A DNA stretch of 64,000 nt from Toxonevra muliebris (GCA_963691655.1 OY829329.1:15762708-15826707); one strand, 5' to 3'; shown: positions 1-11,112, numbered from the stretch's first letter. Numbers and translations are program-made. The notes: generated by a model from the sequence alone, not told the origin.

Positions 1-1590
1 TAACGGTGAATAAAATAGTGAGTAAATTGGCCAATTATATTTATAGGCCTCAACTTTTTCTTAACCTATTTAAAAATAAGTAAAAGAATAAATTAAAATA
101 AAGTAGCAGATGTTAGTCATGAGATGGAAAGATGAAATAATTTAACAAAAATTATGTCGTATTTAAATATTTCTATACTTTTTGTTTTTTTTTGCATATA
201 ATTCAATCCTCTTTATGGCAGCTGCTCTTTTTCGCCTACAACCCGCACACACACATACACATATATATATTTCTTTGAAGTATGTAACTTAAAATGCTGA
301 ACAACAACAAAAATTCTTTTATGAAACTTTTACAGAGAAATATCACTTCACAGCCAAAGCTCCTTTAATCCATGCGCGGCCAACTTGTCTTTGTTTTTCT
401 TTTTCCTTTCTTCACACTGTCTCTCTCTTTCTCTTTCTACCTCTTACACACTTGGCAACGAAACTTTTCATCCATCCAGGTTTTTTATGCCGCAGTAACA
501 ACAAAATATGAAGATATCAACTGACAGATAAGCCTTTGCTTCTCATTCATTCATTTCAGCTTTTTTTGTTGTTTTTTTTTTTTTTGTTATTCCTCTTGTT
601 GTTGTTGTCGAAGACAGCTGCTTCATCGTAGTATAAAATGGCAGAATGGCATAATTATGGGCGACAGCATAATTAAGGATGACATGCAAAAGTATGAATT
701 ATCACCGAAATGTCACTACGTCATCGTCATCGCCATTGTATGTATGTATGTTGTTGTTAGTGTAAGAGGAATGAGAACTAACAAATTGAGAGAGGGAATG
801 AGAATAACTAAATGGGAGAGGAAGAAGACTATTGTGAAATGAAGAAAATAAATGAGCATGGTAATGGACAGTGAGCGCATATTGAGCTTGAAATTCTGAG
901 TAGGGGTATGGCAGCAACAACAACAACAATAACACCAACAGAAACAACAACAACAACAATGTCGCGGCGTGTGGGATTAAGCCGTAGCAAATTTATGTAT
1001 TATGAACAATTTCTCGTTTTCTGGAGTCAATTTTTTATTATTATTATTATTCTGATGCTGATGTTGAATGCTGAAACTGATGCGCTTCGTTGATAATTTT
1101 TTGGTGATTTTATAATAAATTTTTGGTGTTGCTTGTGGTGGAACAACAACAGCAATTGCCATTAAGAAAAATAAGGAACTATAGAGAAATATTAATGTTC
1201 GTAAAAGTAAATGGCAGCAGTAAGAAAATGACAAATGATTTTGGAATGTGACAAAAAGCATTTGAGTGGGATTAAAATAAATTTTTAGACAAATTTCGAT
1301 ATATTTATGAAATAGCTAAGAACGTTTTGTACAGGATTGAGTTTGAGTAATGTTTTGTTGCTGTTTTGTTGTTTTTGAGAAAAAGGGTTTAATGAGCTTA
1401 GCAAAGAAAGCCAGTTGCTGATAGTGTTTTGACGATGTGAAAACTTTAATATTTTTCACAAATTATGAAGAATATTCTTTCATAATTTTTAAATTTTTTT
1501 AAGTGTTTTAATGTGGGAATATACGTGAGGCCGCCTGAAAATCTGCAGGCTAGAATAAATTGCTGAAAGCTTAGTTTAGACCAGCGATGT
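1..1590. other. AT-rich non-coding stretch, no gene seen
   Basis: I see no gene here. The stretch holds poly-T tracts, a CA/TA microsatellite at about 245-272, CAACAA-type repeats at about 300-312 and 913-960, and an ATT triplet run at about 1033-1050. Short open frames at 657-1261 occur on both strands and consist of simple-sequence amino acids (runs of T, N, L or I), so I do not call them genes. A roughly 70-bp segment at 1509-1580 resembles 3155-3230, which suggests a dispersed repeat. Confidence 0.6.
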
Positions 1591-1596
1591 TCAAAG

Positions 1597-1804
1597 TATA
1601 CTCTCGCAAGTAAAAAAAAGCTTTTGAGCTTTCACATGCACAAAAAGTTCATTCAACCAATAGAAAAGTATGCTTGTTAGTAGAAAAAGCTTTTGAGCTT
1701 TCACATGTGCACAAAGTTAATTTATACAGTAGAAGAGTATATTCGCGAGTAAAAGAGCTTTTGAGCTCTCACATTTGCACAAAGTTCATTCACACAATAG
1801 AAGT
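1597..1804. repeat. Three-copy tandem repeat of about 70 bp
   Basis: Three consecutive imperfect units begin at about 1597, 1669 and 1737. Each carries a GTAT..TCGCGAGTAAAA-like start, then AGCTTTTGAGCTTTCACAT, then GCACAAAGTTCATTCA and a CAATAGAAG end. Unit lengths are about 72, 68 and 67 bp. The open frame at 1674-1886 is a by-product of this repeat. Confidence 0.85.
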
Positions 1805-2229
1805 TCGATCATCAACATTCATGCAAGCAAGGTTGATTTTGGTACTTTTAATGCGAGCAGAGACAAAAATGTTTAATATCGATTGAGAATTAAATTTTTT
1901 GTTTGCGATAAATTTTTCGGTAAAGTCGAAATTTCAAACACCAATATAGAGTGCATAGCACGTGAAACTTTATTAACACGATGAGAGGAATTCGTTATTA
2001 ATTGCATTGAAGCAGACATTTTTGGGAAAAATTCTTGGTAATTTAATGGAATTAAAAACTGATGACGTTGATTTTAAATTCGTAACAACGAAACGTTTTT
2101 GTTTTGATGTGATAACATCTCCTACGGGAAATTGGGTATATATTGTCTCCAAGTGATGCCTCGTGACTGGTTCAAAGCAACCGGTCACTGAACTGGGTCA
2201 AAGATGATGCAGAGAGGGAGAATACGTTT

Positions 2230-2372
2230 GAATTTTGATACACTTCTTCCTATATTAATTAATTAAAAAAAAAAAAAAAAACAAATGTCGTCGTCGATTT
2301 ATGGGCTCGAACTTGCAACCACTCGGTTTTTGCGAACGAAGTAGAATTTCATCTAAGCTATAAACTGACTCG
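2230..2372 (-). mobile_element. tRNA-derived SINE, minus strand
   Basis: On the minus strand a Pol III A-box-like TAGCTTAGATGA (2349-2360) is followed about 45 bp later by a B box containing GTTCGAGCCC (2303-2312). The head looks like a tRNA but lacks a convincing acceptor stem. It is followed by a long T run (about 2266-2281 on the plus strand as A), compatible with Pol III termination or a degenerate tail. It is probably a SINE remnant and not a functional tRNA gene. Confidence 0.55.
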
Positions 2373-2772
2373 TTGGCGTCATGGCAAAGTTCTCTTTAGT
2401 ACTGAGTATATTTAATCGTGAAATTTCGCATTTCGCAGAGCAGTTCTTTGATCACTGCGTCACTCTGTTCTTTGACTTTCATACTGGTTTAAAATTGGTT
2501 GCAAAAATAATGCTCATGTGGATAATCTGGAGACTTGAAAACATTTATCAAAATAAATTTCCATATTTCATAAAAATAAATTAATAATATATAAATAAAA
2601 AGTACTTGTTTTATTTTTTCTTTTTTGCTTTTTTGAAGTGGTATTAAAACCGACGCTTTTGGACCGGTATCTATTAGGGGCTAATTCACCCCTTCCAAGG
2701 GCAACTCCATTTTAAGTTACCGGTTCATTTCATACAAAAAAGAGTGCAACCAGGAACCGGTTTCTAAATTAA

Positions 2773-2810
2773 AGAACCAGTCACGTGATACTTATCACGT
2801 GACTGGTTCT
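2773..2810. repeat. Perfect 18-bp palindrome with 2-bp loop
   Basis: AGAACCAGTCACGTGATA (2773-2790) is exactly inverted at 2793-2810, separated only by CT. The arms carry CACGTG E-box hexamers. It lies near the right end of the CCTACGGG element and is probably its sub-terminal hairpin. Confidence 0.95.
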
Positions 2811-2859
2811 GAATCGGTTCGGTACTGAATCGGTTCCATTTCCCGTAGGGTTTTTACTC

Positions 2860-4250
2860 GGGGCTGAAGGAAAATTTATAGTGGAGTGAATTATTAGAAA
2901 TTAAAATCAAATGTCACATCGGTGTCGTGGGAGATTTCATAGTGTGTGTAAGTTTATAAGTGTACGTGTTTTATTTGTCTCACTTGCATCGCTTACAGAT
3001 CATATAAAATTCTGCAATTGTGTTAGTGTAAGCTAAAAATTTTGTTACTGTATTGAAGTTTCCATCAGCCCTGTCTTGCAGGGCTAACATTTTTGCACGT
3101 CATATGACGAGTGCGGAAGGGACTCATTTTAGTTTTTAATTTGTTTAAGTCTTTTTAATGGGTAAATATAAGCGAGGGCACTAGAAAATCTGCAAACTAA
3201 AATGAATTACCGAAGCTTAAAGATATGACATCAGCGGCAGGTTTCTGGGTTATTTGAGTGTTTAGGCACAATTTCTATGAAAGAATGTTGCAGGCTCTGA
3301 GTTAGTATCTTCCAGATCTAGCATCTATGTATTCAAAACGCTTTTATAGCAAACAGATCATGCCAACGAACAACAGAAGTTGCTGATTAACTCCAGTCAA
3401 ATAATACGATTAGGCAAAAATTAGAAAGCTCGTTTGTGAGATAACAGACAAGAGATGATTTCTCAAAAACGATAATGATTCCAAATATTATACAATATAT
3501 AAATTGCATTTCGCATAAATGCAACTTTTTCCGCACTTGTGACGTAAGCTCAAATAACAGCAGCAATAAAATTGATGACGATCTCCACCTATCTACGCTT
3601 CTCACATCATATTACAACGAATTGGTTGTTGTAATTTCATATAACTATGTGCCAAAAAAAAAAAACAAAGAAAAACGAAAAAGCGACAGCAAAATGCCCA
3701 AAGTCTCAAATAATAAATTATGATTGATGCATGATGGATGGCGGTGAGTTGAGTGCTGCTGCTGCTGCTGCTTTGTCATGTGTGGTGAGCGAGCGAGTGA
3801 CTAGGATTATGGATATGCACATACAATACATGTCCATATGTGTGTGTTAATGTTGTTTTGCGTGTGTGTCTGTGTGTGCGTGTGTGTGTGACTGTTTTGG
3901 TATTTTTTGGTCGTTATGTTGACAGCACTACTCACAATGATGAGTTTAGATTGATGGCTAACATCAACCAAAACTTACAAAAAAATTTAACAAAATTATA
4001 TTTCAGTTTTTTTTTCCGGCTGATGTCGTTTTTGTTGTTATTAATGTTTACTTTAAATATATAATATAGATGGATTCATACAAACTTATATACTATGGAC
4101 ATGGACGTGAGCAGTGGCGTAGTTAGTATTGAATTTCAGAAGTTTATTTTATCATTTTTAGCATATCCAAAGTGAGCCCTGTGACCTACTTAGATGATCG
4201 TTTGTCTCCCTGTTTTGATTATATTTTCTGAAGAAGGCCAAAATGTCATT
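2860..4250. other. Non-coding stretch with CTG and TG microsatellites
   Basis: I see no gene. Contents are a CTG run at about 3754-3772, a TG-rich microsatellite at about 3838-3892, poly-A tracts, and a weak repeat of the 1509-1580 segment at 3155-3230. The frames at 3387-3605, 3475-3723 and 3840-4064 are low-complexity translations without motifs. Confidence 0.6.
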
Positions 4251-4289
4251 GACGGTGGTTTTCTAGATCAGAGATCTGACGAGAGATCA

Positions 4290-5005
4290 GATCAAAGCCA
4301 AGAATAGGGAGACCACATCAGAAATCAGACCTGACTCATCTGATATGGAGTCAGAGTCGAGAGCACAGACTTGATTAGAGATCAAATATCATACCAAATC
4401 AAAAACCAGACTAGAGACCAAACTAGAGACCAGAATAGGCACCAATCCAAAGATCAGAACAGAGAACAGAACAAATATCACTACAGATATAAGAGAATAA
4501 ACCAAAAAAAAAGTTAATCCAAACAAAACACCATACCAGAAATTAAAACAGAGACCAAATCAGAAACCAGAACACAGACCTGACGAGGGACCAAACTCGA
4601 GAATAGACCAGTTACTGAAAAAGAGACTAGACCCGAGACCTAACTAGGGTCCAGAACACAGATTAGAACAAAGACCAAACTAGAGACTAAAATAGAAACT
4701 TGACAAGAAACCAATCTAAATAAGAGAATAGAGACCAGATTAAATATAATAATAGATATTAGAATAGAAGTAGGAACAGAAACTAAAACATTTAAGACCC
4801 CATACCAGCTATCAAAGACTAAAGTAGAGGCCAAAGCAAAGACCTCACTAGAGTCCAAACTTTAGATCAAATCAGATATTAGCACAGAGACCAAATTGGT
4901 GAACTGATTGGAAATCAGAACAGTGACCAAATCAATCTTAAAATCAGATTAGATATTAGGACAGAAAACAAACTAGAAAACTGACCAGGCATCAGAACAG
5001 ACCAG
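4290..5005. repeat. Degenerate AGACCAAA/AGAACAGA short-period satellite
   Basis: The stretch is built almost entirely of imperfect 9-12-bp words such as AGACCAAACTAG, AGACCAGAAC and AAATCAGA in one orientation. It resembles blocks at 61145-61620 and 63260-64000, and the reverse complement of 13380-14420. The minus-strand frame at 4640-4858 is an artefact of the repeat. Confidence 0.8.
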
Positions 5006-6702
5006 TGTAAATCTAGCCACGGAAGCCATTTGGAAGGTGCTGCCAGATCATGGAGTTAAGGGTTTCATAGCGGCATGAATTAGAACAAATGCTTAGAGGC
5101 AGAGTTATAAACTCTGCTATGGACACGGGCTCTGTTAGCAAGAGGACGAGAAAGTAACTCCGCAAAGAGTGGGGAGAGGATGCTGCCAACCCTCCTATGA
5201 CTCCTAGTAGTTAATGAGGTTCTATGAATCTTCAACGCAAAGAGAACGAGCGTTGTAGCCTACGCTGAAGACGTAGCAATATTAATCCCTGGAAAATTCT
5301 TTAGAGAGCTTAGTTAATCAGTACTTTCCGACTGGGCCAGACGGAACGGCTTAGGAGTTAATCCTGCTAAGACTAAGCTAGTCTTGTTCACGAGAAAAAC
5401 AATAATACCTAAGTTTCCTTACCAAAGTTGAATGGACTGACGCTGATTCCCCTCTTCTGAAGCAAGGTATCTCGGTACTATTCTGAATTCAAAACTAAAT
5501 TGAAGAAGGAACATCGAAGAAAGAACGAAGAAGGGACTGGCTGCATACTATATCTGTGAAAGGACCTTTGGGATAAGTTGGGTTTTATCACCGTACATTA
5601 TTCACGGAATGCATAACACAATCATTCCACCCATCATCACCTATGGATCTCTCGTGTAGTAGAAGGCGTTGGATGAGAAAAGCAACCAAACTCTCATGGG
5701 AAAAGTACTGAGACTTGTCAGCCTGATGATCTCAGGAGCTATAAGTAATGCACCTAAGGAAGGTTTAAATATGATATTCCATCTCTTACCGCTACGGGTG
5801 TTTATTCAAGACTGTGCCGCTAAAGGAGCTCTCAGACTAAGAGAATCCAATGTGTGGAGATCAGCTAACTACAGACACTCTTCACTTTTGAGTTAGATAA
5901 AACGGAGAAGTGAAAACTGGATCAAAGTTGACCTAGATGTGGCCACGTTTAGATTTTATTATTAGAATTGCAACCCTATATTCAACCAGAGATGGCTGGG
6001 AGTCGGGTTCGGTAGCAGGTAATGCTGTTATCACCATCTTTACCAATGACTCAAAGATGGAGAATGGAACTGGAGCTGATCTTTACTTCGAAGACTTGCA
6101 GCTGAAGTGGTCGTATCGCCTTCCTGGCAGCTGCAGCCTTTTGCAGGTGGAGATTTTTGTTATTGAGAAAGTAGCTAGACTTTTACAAGACAGTATGATT
6201 TGCTGATGATGTTGCAATGAAAGCAATAGAATCCAAAGTAGTTAAATCAGAGATTGTAAAGAAATGTCGCGCTTCACTGATAGCCATTGAGCACCAAAAG
6301 ATCACTCTCTATTGGATTTCTGGACATACTAATATTCAAGGAAATAAAATAGCAGATTAAATGGCCAGAAGGGGCTCTGAAATGTACATAAACGAGGCGA
6401 ACTATTTAGCAGAATAGGCAATTACACCATCCCGACATCAAATGACGGTTGGACTAACCTAGATGATTGTGAAGTTTTACAGGCTCTATGGCCAAGGTTA
6501 GATAGGAAGAAGAAAAATCTGCTTTTAGGGCACAAATGGCCATTGTGCTATTGCACGAATGCTCCAACGGTGAAGAAGATACAGAATCGATTCTTCATTT
6601 TCTATATCAATGTCCAAGGCTCCAATGTTTGGGGAACTATCGGATCTCCTTACTTCCATCCTAAGAACCAAATGTTTCAGTGGACTGTTAAAGGAAACCA
6701 TA

Positions 6703-6710
6703 GTTAGAGA
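6703..6710. repeat. Left 8-bp target duplication of hAT copy 1
   Basis: GTTAGAGA here is repeated exactly at 7648-7655, immediately outside the two ends of the element. Eight base pairs is the signature length for hAT transposases. Confidence 0.95.
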
Positions 6711-7647
6711 CAGGGCCGTAGACAGGATTTTTTTTCGGAGGGGGAGGGGGGGCGGAGTTTTTCATTCGAAGAAAATTGACATTGACTTGCCATTACTGAT
6801 GATGAGCCCGACCCCAAAACAATTACCAAAAATACTAAAAATAGTCAGAGGCTCATTTTTTTCAAATGATTATCAGTGGGAATTCGGGCCATGATAAGGA
6901 ATCCGGATGAGGTTGGCTTATATTCCTGAAATTCGTGCAGTTACTGCATTGAAAGAGGTCTTCCGAGTCGGGGATGCTCTGAGCAATAATGGGTTAAAGA
7001 ATTAATTACATTTTAAGATTGTTTCCTAGAACTTTGGAGCTGATCCACTACTACTGCCCTACATGGGCTCTGCGAATAAAATGGTTCCTAGTGTTTGTGA
7101 ATAAATTTTTTATGCTGAACACTAATCTGAGTTCAAAAATTTCCCATCACGCCACGTTTTAGAAAAAATGCGATGGAAAACCCTAAAATGGCCTAATTTT
7201 TGGCCATTTTTAAAAATTGGAGAGCTGAACACTGGCGTACTACAAACTTCGAAATCCAGAAATTATAGGCTGAATCATGCCCTTCCAAATGAGCCCTAAA
7301 CCCGAAACTGTAAATCAAAAACCGTTACTGACCTAGAAAAACTATAAATGCAAAATTGCTCAGCATCACCTTCTCTTTTTGTACCCAAAGTCAAACCTCA
7401 TGTCAAAGAAAACAAATCGGATCTGGTCGCATAGTGTAACTAAGATTTCAAGTTTATTTTCTTATATTTGACTTTTTAGAAAGAAACCGATGGAAGTAAA
7501 AAATATTTAAAAACTGTTCAATAGATTTTATTTTGACTTTTTTTTCATCCACTGGCAATTAATATCAAAAAATAGAAGAAAGTTTCCACATTTCGAGGGG
7601 GGTCAGAACCCCCAAAACCTCCCCCTCCCCCCCTAAATACAACCTTG
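6711..7647 (+). mobile_element. Non-autonomous hAT element, copy 1 (937 bp)
   Basis: The ends are CAGGGCCGTAGACAGG and, inverted, CAAGGTTGTATTTAGG. Both begin CARGG as hAT termini do, and 8-bp duplications flank the element exactly. The interior is AT-rich with a G-run after the left end and a G/C-run before the right end. No transposase frame is visible (6610-6894 is LINE read into the element). A second copy, clearly similar throughout, lies at 54301-55158. It interrupts the LINE reading frame, so it is younger than that LINE. Confidence 0.93.
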
Positions 7648-7655
7648 GTTAGAGA
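7648..7655. repeat. Right 8-bp target duplication of hAT copy 1
   Basis: Exact repeat of 6703-6710. LINE sequence resumes directly after it. Confidence 0.95.
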
Positions 7656-7935
7656 CGTGCCTCCTCCTGGTGATTACCTGTGGGCAATTACAATGGACAA
7701 TCAGATCTTCGAGAGGAAGTGCTGGTATATATATATATATATATTCGCACAAACCTAACCTATTTTAATCCTTGAATCCATATTTTTTCTACGCCTTTGC
7801 ACTATATATCTGATATATTTATTCATTCCATTTAGCTTTTACAGCTGGAGACAATATTGTTGACGTGTCACTAATTTAGTTGTTTCTTCTACTTCTTCTT
7901 CTTCTTCTTGTGTGTTTCCCAATTCATTTGCGCCA

Positions 7936-8445
7936 ATAACACTGTACAACAGCAAAATAATATCGCAATTTTGTGCCAGTTTTTCTAAAGAATATTTGTT
8001 GCTGATCACGAATCTGTAAAATCGGGTTACCTCATGTTTCGTATATTTTCGTAAATCTTCGTATTATTAAAATTTGGTAAGGTAGGGGTTAACTGATGAA
8101 ATTTTTTTTGGTTTTTTTTTACTTTTCTACGCGAATTATGCAATTTCAAGAGTTTTGGAGGAAAATTTTTTTTTCTAATTTTTTGTGTATATTGTAGATC
8201 TTCGTTTTTGAAAATTTGGTAAGGGGGGGTCCATGGATGAAAACGTTTTTTTTTTTTTTTTTTTGTTTTTTTTTTGTTTTTTTTTGCTCTCCTACACAAA
8301 TTATGCAATTTTAGAATGTTTTGGATAAAAAAATTTATTTTTTTTCATTAAATTTAAATTAGTGATCAGCGGCCAAAAATTCTGCACAAAAATTGGCACA
8401 CAACTCAGTTACTGTTTTAAAGTCTCATTTTGTTGTACAGTGTAA
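7936..8445 (+). mobile_element. MITE with CACTGTACAACA ends, copy i
   Basis: The left end ATAACACTGTACAACA (from 7936) is inverted at the right end (TGTTGTACAGTGTAAT, to 8445). The interior is poly-T rich with GGTAAGGTAGGGGT and GGTAAGGGGGGGTCC motifs shared with copies at 8837, 33840 and 39037. No coding capacity is seen; the minus frame 8027-8308 is lysine-rich low complexity from A-tracts. Superfamily uncertain. Confidence 0.75.
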
Positions 8446-8836
8446 TAATAACACTTTGTTGACTCGTGTATGATTGATGTCTCTATGGCTGCCCATTTGT
8501 ATGTTTTGAACCCTTTTTTCATCGGTTTTAATGAAATTTATATTAAATTATTACTGAACATAAATATTCATTGGTTTTTATACCAATAATATTAATCATT
8601 CTATATATATATAATACATACAAACAACATTCGGTTGACGCTTTGGACGTTGTCACAATCACAAAAAAAATAATAAATGAACTGACGATGACATATAATC
8701 GTATGTGAGTTTAAATAAATATGTGGTGGCAGTTGTTTTCTTTTTCTGTATTACTAATTTATTGTGGGTATATGTATTCGGAAATTTAATTAGTGATATA
8801 TTTTATTGAGGCTAACCTAAGGTAGGGTTGCATAAA

Positions 8837-9605
8837 ATAACACTGTACAACAAAATGGGCCTAAAAAAAAAAAATATTTCTAAGCTTTCATATGGGAGTT
8901 GTTTTCGATGCTGATTATGAATCTTTCAACATTTTTTCGGGTCAGGTCGAACTTTTATGATATCGACGATTTTATGATTTTTTAAAAAATGGTAAGGTAG
9001 GGGTACGTAGAAAAAAATATTTTTTTTTTTTAAGTTTTGTGTTTTCTACACGTTTTATGAGTTTTTACGTTTTACACAAAAAAAAAATTTTTGTTTTTTT
9101 TCGATCTAAAAGTTTCAAAAAATTCATAAAGGGGGGGATACAACGACAAAAATTTTTTTTTTCGCCTTTTGTGTTTTCTACACGTTTTATGAATTTTTGC
9201 AACGTTTTCAACAAAAAAAAAAATTCAAAGAAAACAAATTTTTTCGACCTAAATTTTTTCAACAATTTTTGATTTTTTTTTTTAAATGTTGTAAAAACTT
9301 ATAAAACGTATAGAAAACACAAAAAAACGAAAACGAAATTTTTTTCATGAAAAATTTAGGTCGACAAACTAGAACTACCACTAAGATCACTGATGAGGAA
9401 TTGTGGCGGATTCCGAAACGGCCGTCTGATTTGCCCGTCTCTATATACATTGTTGTTGTGATGACTACATTTGTTCATTAACCTGTTTATATATAACTTC
9501 AAATAAAAAAAAATATTTTTGAAAAACAAATTTTTTGTTGAAAATGCTACAAAAACTAATAAAATGTGTTGAAAACACATAAAAAAAAGGAAAAAAAATA
9601 ATGTA
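8837..9605 (+). mobile_element. MITE with CACTGTACAACA end, copy ii (right end decayed)
   Basis: The left end ATAACACTGTACAACAAAAT starts at 8837. The element shares GATGCTGATTATGAATCT, a TATCGACGATTTTATGA stretch, GGTAAGGTAGGGGTACGT and TTTTCTACACGTTTTATGA with copies iii and iv. Segments of the right half are inverted relative to the left half. A patch at about 9364-9500 has a different, GC-richer composition and may be a further insertion of unknown type. The four open frames between 9039 and 9580 are shadows of this repeat. Confidence 0.65.
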
Positions 9606-9668
9606 ACAGTTTAATTTGTTCTTCAGAAATTTTAATCGAAACTAGCAAAAATTTATTCGCTTGAATAT

Positions 9669-9674
9669 TTTATT
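9669..9674 (-). terminator. Polyadenylation signal of the astacin gene
   Basis: AATAAA on the minus strand about 104 nt downstream of the astacin stop codon, a plausible distance for a compact fly 3'UTR. No other canonical signal is closer. Confidence 0.6.
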
Positions 9675-9777
9675 GACAGATAAAAATAAAACATTAAATT
9701 ACACTTAAGTTTCACTCATCTAAAATTCATCTAAAACAGAAAAATTTTTTATACTTGTATACACTCCTCACTTCCCC

Positions 9778-10557
9778 TCACTTACAATTATACATCATAC
9801 GAATTTTGGTTAAGTCCCCCGCCGATGGTCCATCTATCTGTCCCATTTTACGTTCCACCAATTTATCGCCCTCCTTTGCCAGCATTGTCGGTTTCAGTTT
9901 ATCTGTTGCAAATGCAAATTGTGAATAATGCATCAAACTCTCATAATCATATGGAACATTATAAGTTGTTGTATACAATTCCGGATATGACATGAATTGT
10001 GACCAATATTTCTTCGGTATATTAGAGTAATTAATTTTTACATATTTATTACGATCGGGGCGACTCTGTTCGTGATATAACCCAAGAACATGTAATGTTT
10101 CATGTTGTATAACACCACGTTGTGACAGGCAATATGGATTCAGGACAACATCATGTGGACCCATCGGTGTTAGTGGATTATAACCGACTTTAGTACCGCA
10201 CATATCCGGTGAACGTTTATAATAAATATAACGTTTATTTTTATCACGTTCTTCAACATATTCAAGAAAAGTAACACATGTTTTCTCATTGAAAATCTGT
10301 ATTGCTTGTCGTACATTATCCGCTTCTTCGGGTGTATAGTCCGTAGTGATTCTGTAGTATAGGGTGTTACCAGGCCAATGTTGGAAGGGTGATTGTACTG
10401 CATTGCGGGTTTTAGCTTCCGCGTCTTCATCTTCCACATCGATTTCGTTTAAATAATTTTCATATTCTTCGATATTTCTATTCTCAGGATACATTGTTGC
10501 CAATGTAAAGCTGACGATTAGTATGAATGCGCTATGAAAGCGAGTTGGCAGCAACAT
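9778..10557 (-). CDS. Secreted astacin-family zinc metalloendopeptidase
   Basis: 259 residues from the chosen start. Residues 1-20 form a signal peptide (MLLPTRFHSAFILIVSFTLA). An acidic pro-region (about 21-51) ends at R51, before NAVQSPFQHWPGNTLYYRI, which aligns with the usual mature N-terminus. The catalytic zinc site HETLHVLGLYHEQSRPDR starts at H152 (ligands H152, H156, H162; catalytic E153), and the Met-turn SLMHY is at 207-211. Cysteines 94, 120, 143 and 258 match the family's two disulfides. Length fits a single-domain astacin without EGF or CUB domains; such enzymes in flies are often digestive or seminal, so the substrate is unknown. The start at 10557 is preferred over the upstream Met at 10719. 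It gives a signal peptide and lies 37 nt below a TATA/initiator pair. No intron is evident. The propeptide lacks a clear FxGD aspartate-switch motif. Confidence 0.93.
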   Translation of the reverse strand: MLLPTRFHSAFILIVSFTLATMYPENRNIEEYENYLNEIDVEDEDAEAKTRNAVQSPFQHWPGNTLYYRITTDYTPEEADNVRQAIQIFNEKTCVTFLEYVEERDKNKRYIYYKRSPDMCGTKVGYNPLTPMGPHDVVLNPYCLSQRGVIQHETLHVLGLYHEQSRPDRNKYVKINYSNIPKKYWSQFMSYPELYTTTYNVPYDYESLMHYSQFAFATDKLKPTMLAKEGDKLVERKMGQIDGPSAGDLTKIRMMYNCK

Positions 10558-10590
10558 ATTGTAATTGCAACTGAATTCCAATTGGTAACA

Positions 10591-10627
10591 AACTGAATTA
10601 AAATCGAAATGGTAATGACATTTTATA
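10591..10627 (-). promoter_or_regulatory. Core promoter of the astacin gene (TATA + Inr)
   Basis: Read on the minus strand, TATAAAA (10621-10627) is followed by the initiator-like TCAGTT (10591-10596). The predicted start is A at 10594, 33 bp below the first T of the TATA box, which is close to the usual insect spacing. The implied 5'UTR is about 37 nt. A second TCAGTT lies nearer the ATG (about 10569-10574). This promoter excludes the upstream in-frame Met from the transcript. Confidence 0.7.
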
Positions 10628-10974
10628 GAAATTGTTTTGGTAGGTGGTTTGTTAGTACAAGCATAGCTTATCAGTAATACTTTTTGCATTTCTATTTCAT
10701 TAAGGAAAAATAAACTCACTTGTCTATTTTTTACATACTTGCATATTTGATTGCAATTCTTTTGATAAAAAACAGTGCAATATGCTAGGAAAAAGTTCGG
10801 AGGCGTATATATAGAAAGGCGAATTTTTCTTTCCTTTTCGGGTCACTTCAAATTTTGGAGATATCCGGAATAGTCTTTGAAGAAATTTCCACGAAAAAAG
10901 TACTTGACAGTTATACATTACTAGTGACGTATATTTAAAAATTTTTTATTGGCACACTCCCTGTTTGAGCAAAC

Positions 10975-11112
10975 ACTCGAAGACGGAATGGCCGTGAAAG
11001 CCCCAATTTCATACCAATCATTTATTTCCAAAATTCCCTCGGTCTCAAGACATAGTTGGGATACAAAAAAAAACCTGTCCCATGGAGAAAACAAAATTCT
11101 ACAGTACCTAAA
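10975..11112 (+). repeat. Diverged repeat flanking LINE A, left copy
   Basis: The segment GGAATGGCCGTGAAAGCCCC... to CAGTACCTAAAG matches 13115-13250 (GGAATGGCCTTGAAAGCACC... to CAGTACCTTGCTG) with substitutions and small gaps. Translations also resemble each other: MAVKAP...TKKNL...KILQYLK versus MALKAP...DKKNL...KIKQYLAG. The two copies bracket the LINE. I do not recognise the protein. Confidence 0.6.

Larger units (their letters stand above)
2121..2849. mobile_element. Non-autonomous DNA-element candidate with CCTACGGGAAAT inverted ends
   Basis: The outermost 12 bp (CCTACGGGAAAT at 2121-2132) are perfectly inverted at 2838-2849. Sub-terminal copies of TCGTGACTGGTT (2161-2172) and TCACGTGACTGGTT (about 2795-2808), plus several ACCGGT motifs, lie near both ends, as is usual for MITE-like elements. 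No transposase frame is visible and I find no clear target duplication, so the superfamily is unknown. A tRNA-derived SINE sits inside. The open frame at 2381-2584 has no recognisable protein content. Confidence 0.5.
5005..7760 (+). mobile_element. Decayed non-LTR retrotransposon (RT, RNase H), split by a hAT element
   Basis: This is a 5'-truncated LINE with many stops and frameshifts. The reverse transcriptase palm is readable at about 5010-5560. The catalytic YADD box has become YAED near 5262-5273, followed by GLGVNPAKTKLVLFTRK and a YLGTILNSKLN thumb motif. RNase H follows at about 6020-6370, including a degraded catalytic region near 6045 (FTNDSKMENGTGA) and YWISGHTNIQGNKIAD near 6310-6357. 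The C-terminal region runs to 6710 and resumes at 7648 after the hAT insertion. The 3' end is near 7760, with an AACCTAACCT tail like that of the LINE at 35975-36431. RT plus RNase H suggests the LOA/I-like group of LINEs. It is a pseudogene; the open frames at 5669-5896 and 5937-6206 are fragments of it. Confidence 0.85.

Noticed and set aside
2300..2372. tRNA gene on the minus strand
   Set aside because: Same reasoning: promoter boxes without a foldable acceptor stem, in a repeat context.
3840..4064. 74-residue cysteine/valine-rich frame
   Set aside because: It is translation of a TG microsatellite followed by AT-rich DNA.
10170..10439. 89-residue frame overlapping the astacin gene on the same strand
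   Set aside because: It is an out-of-frame shadow of the protease coding sequence.
10558..10719. N-terminal 54-residue extension of the astacin
   Set aside because: It would lie upstream of or across the TATA box and initiator and has no signal-peptide character; the Met at 10557 starts a clear signal peptide.
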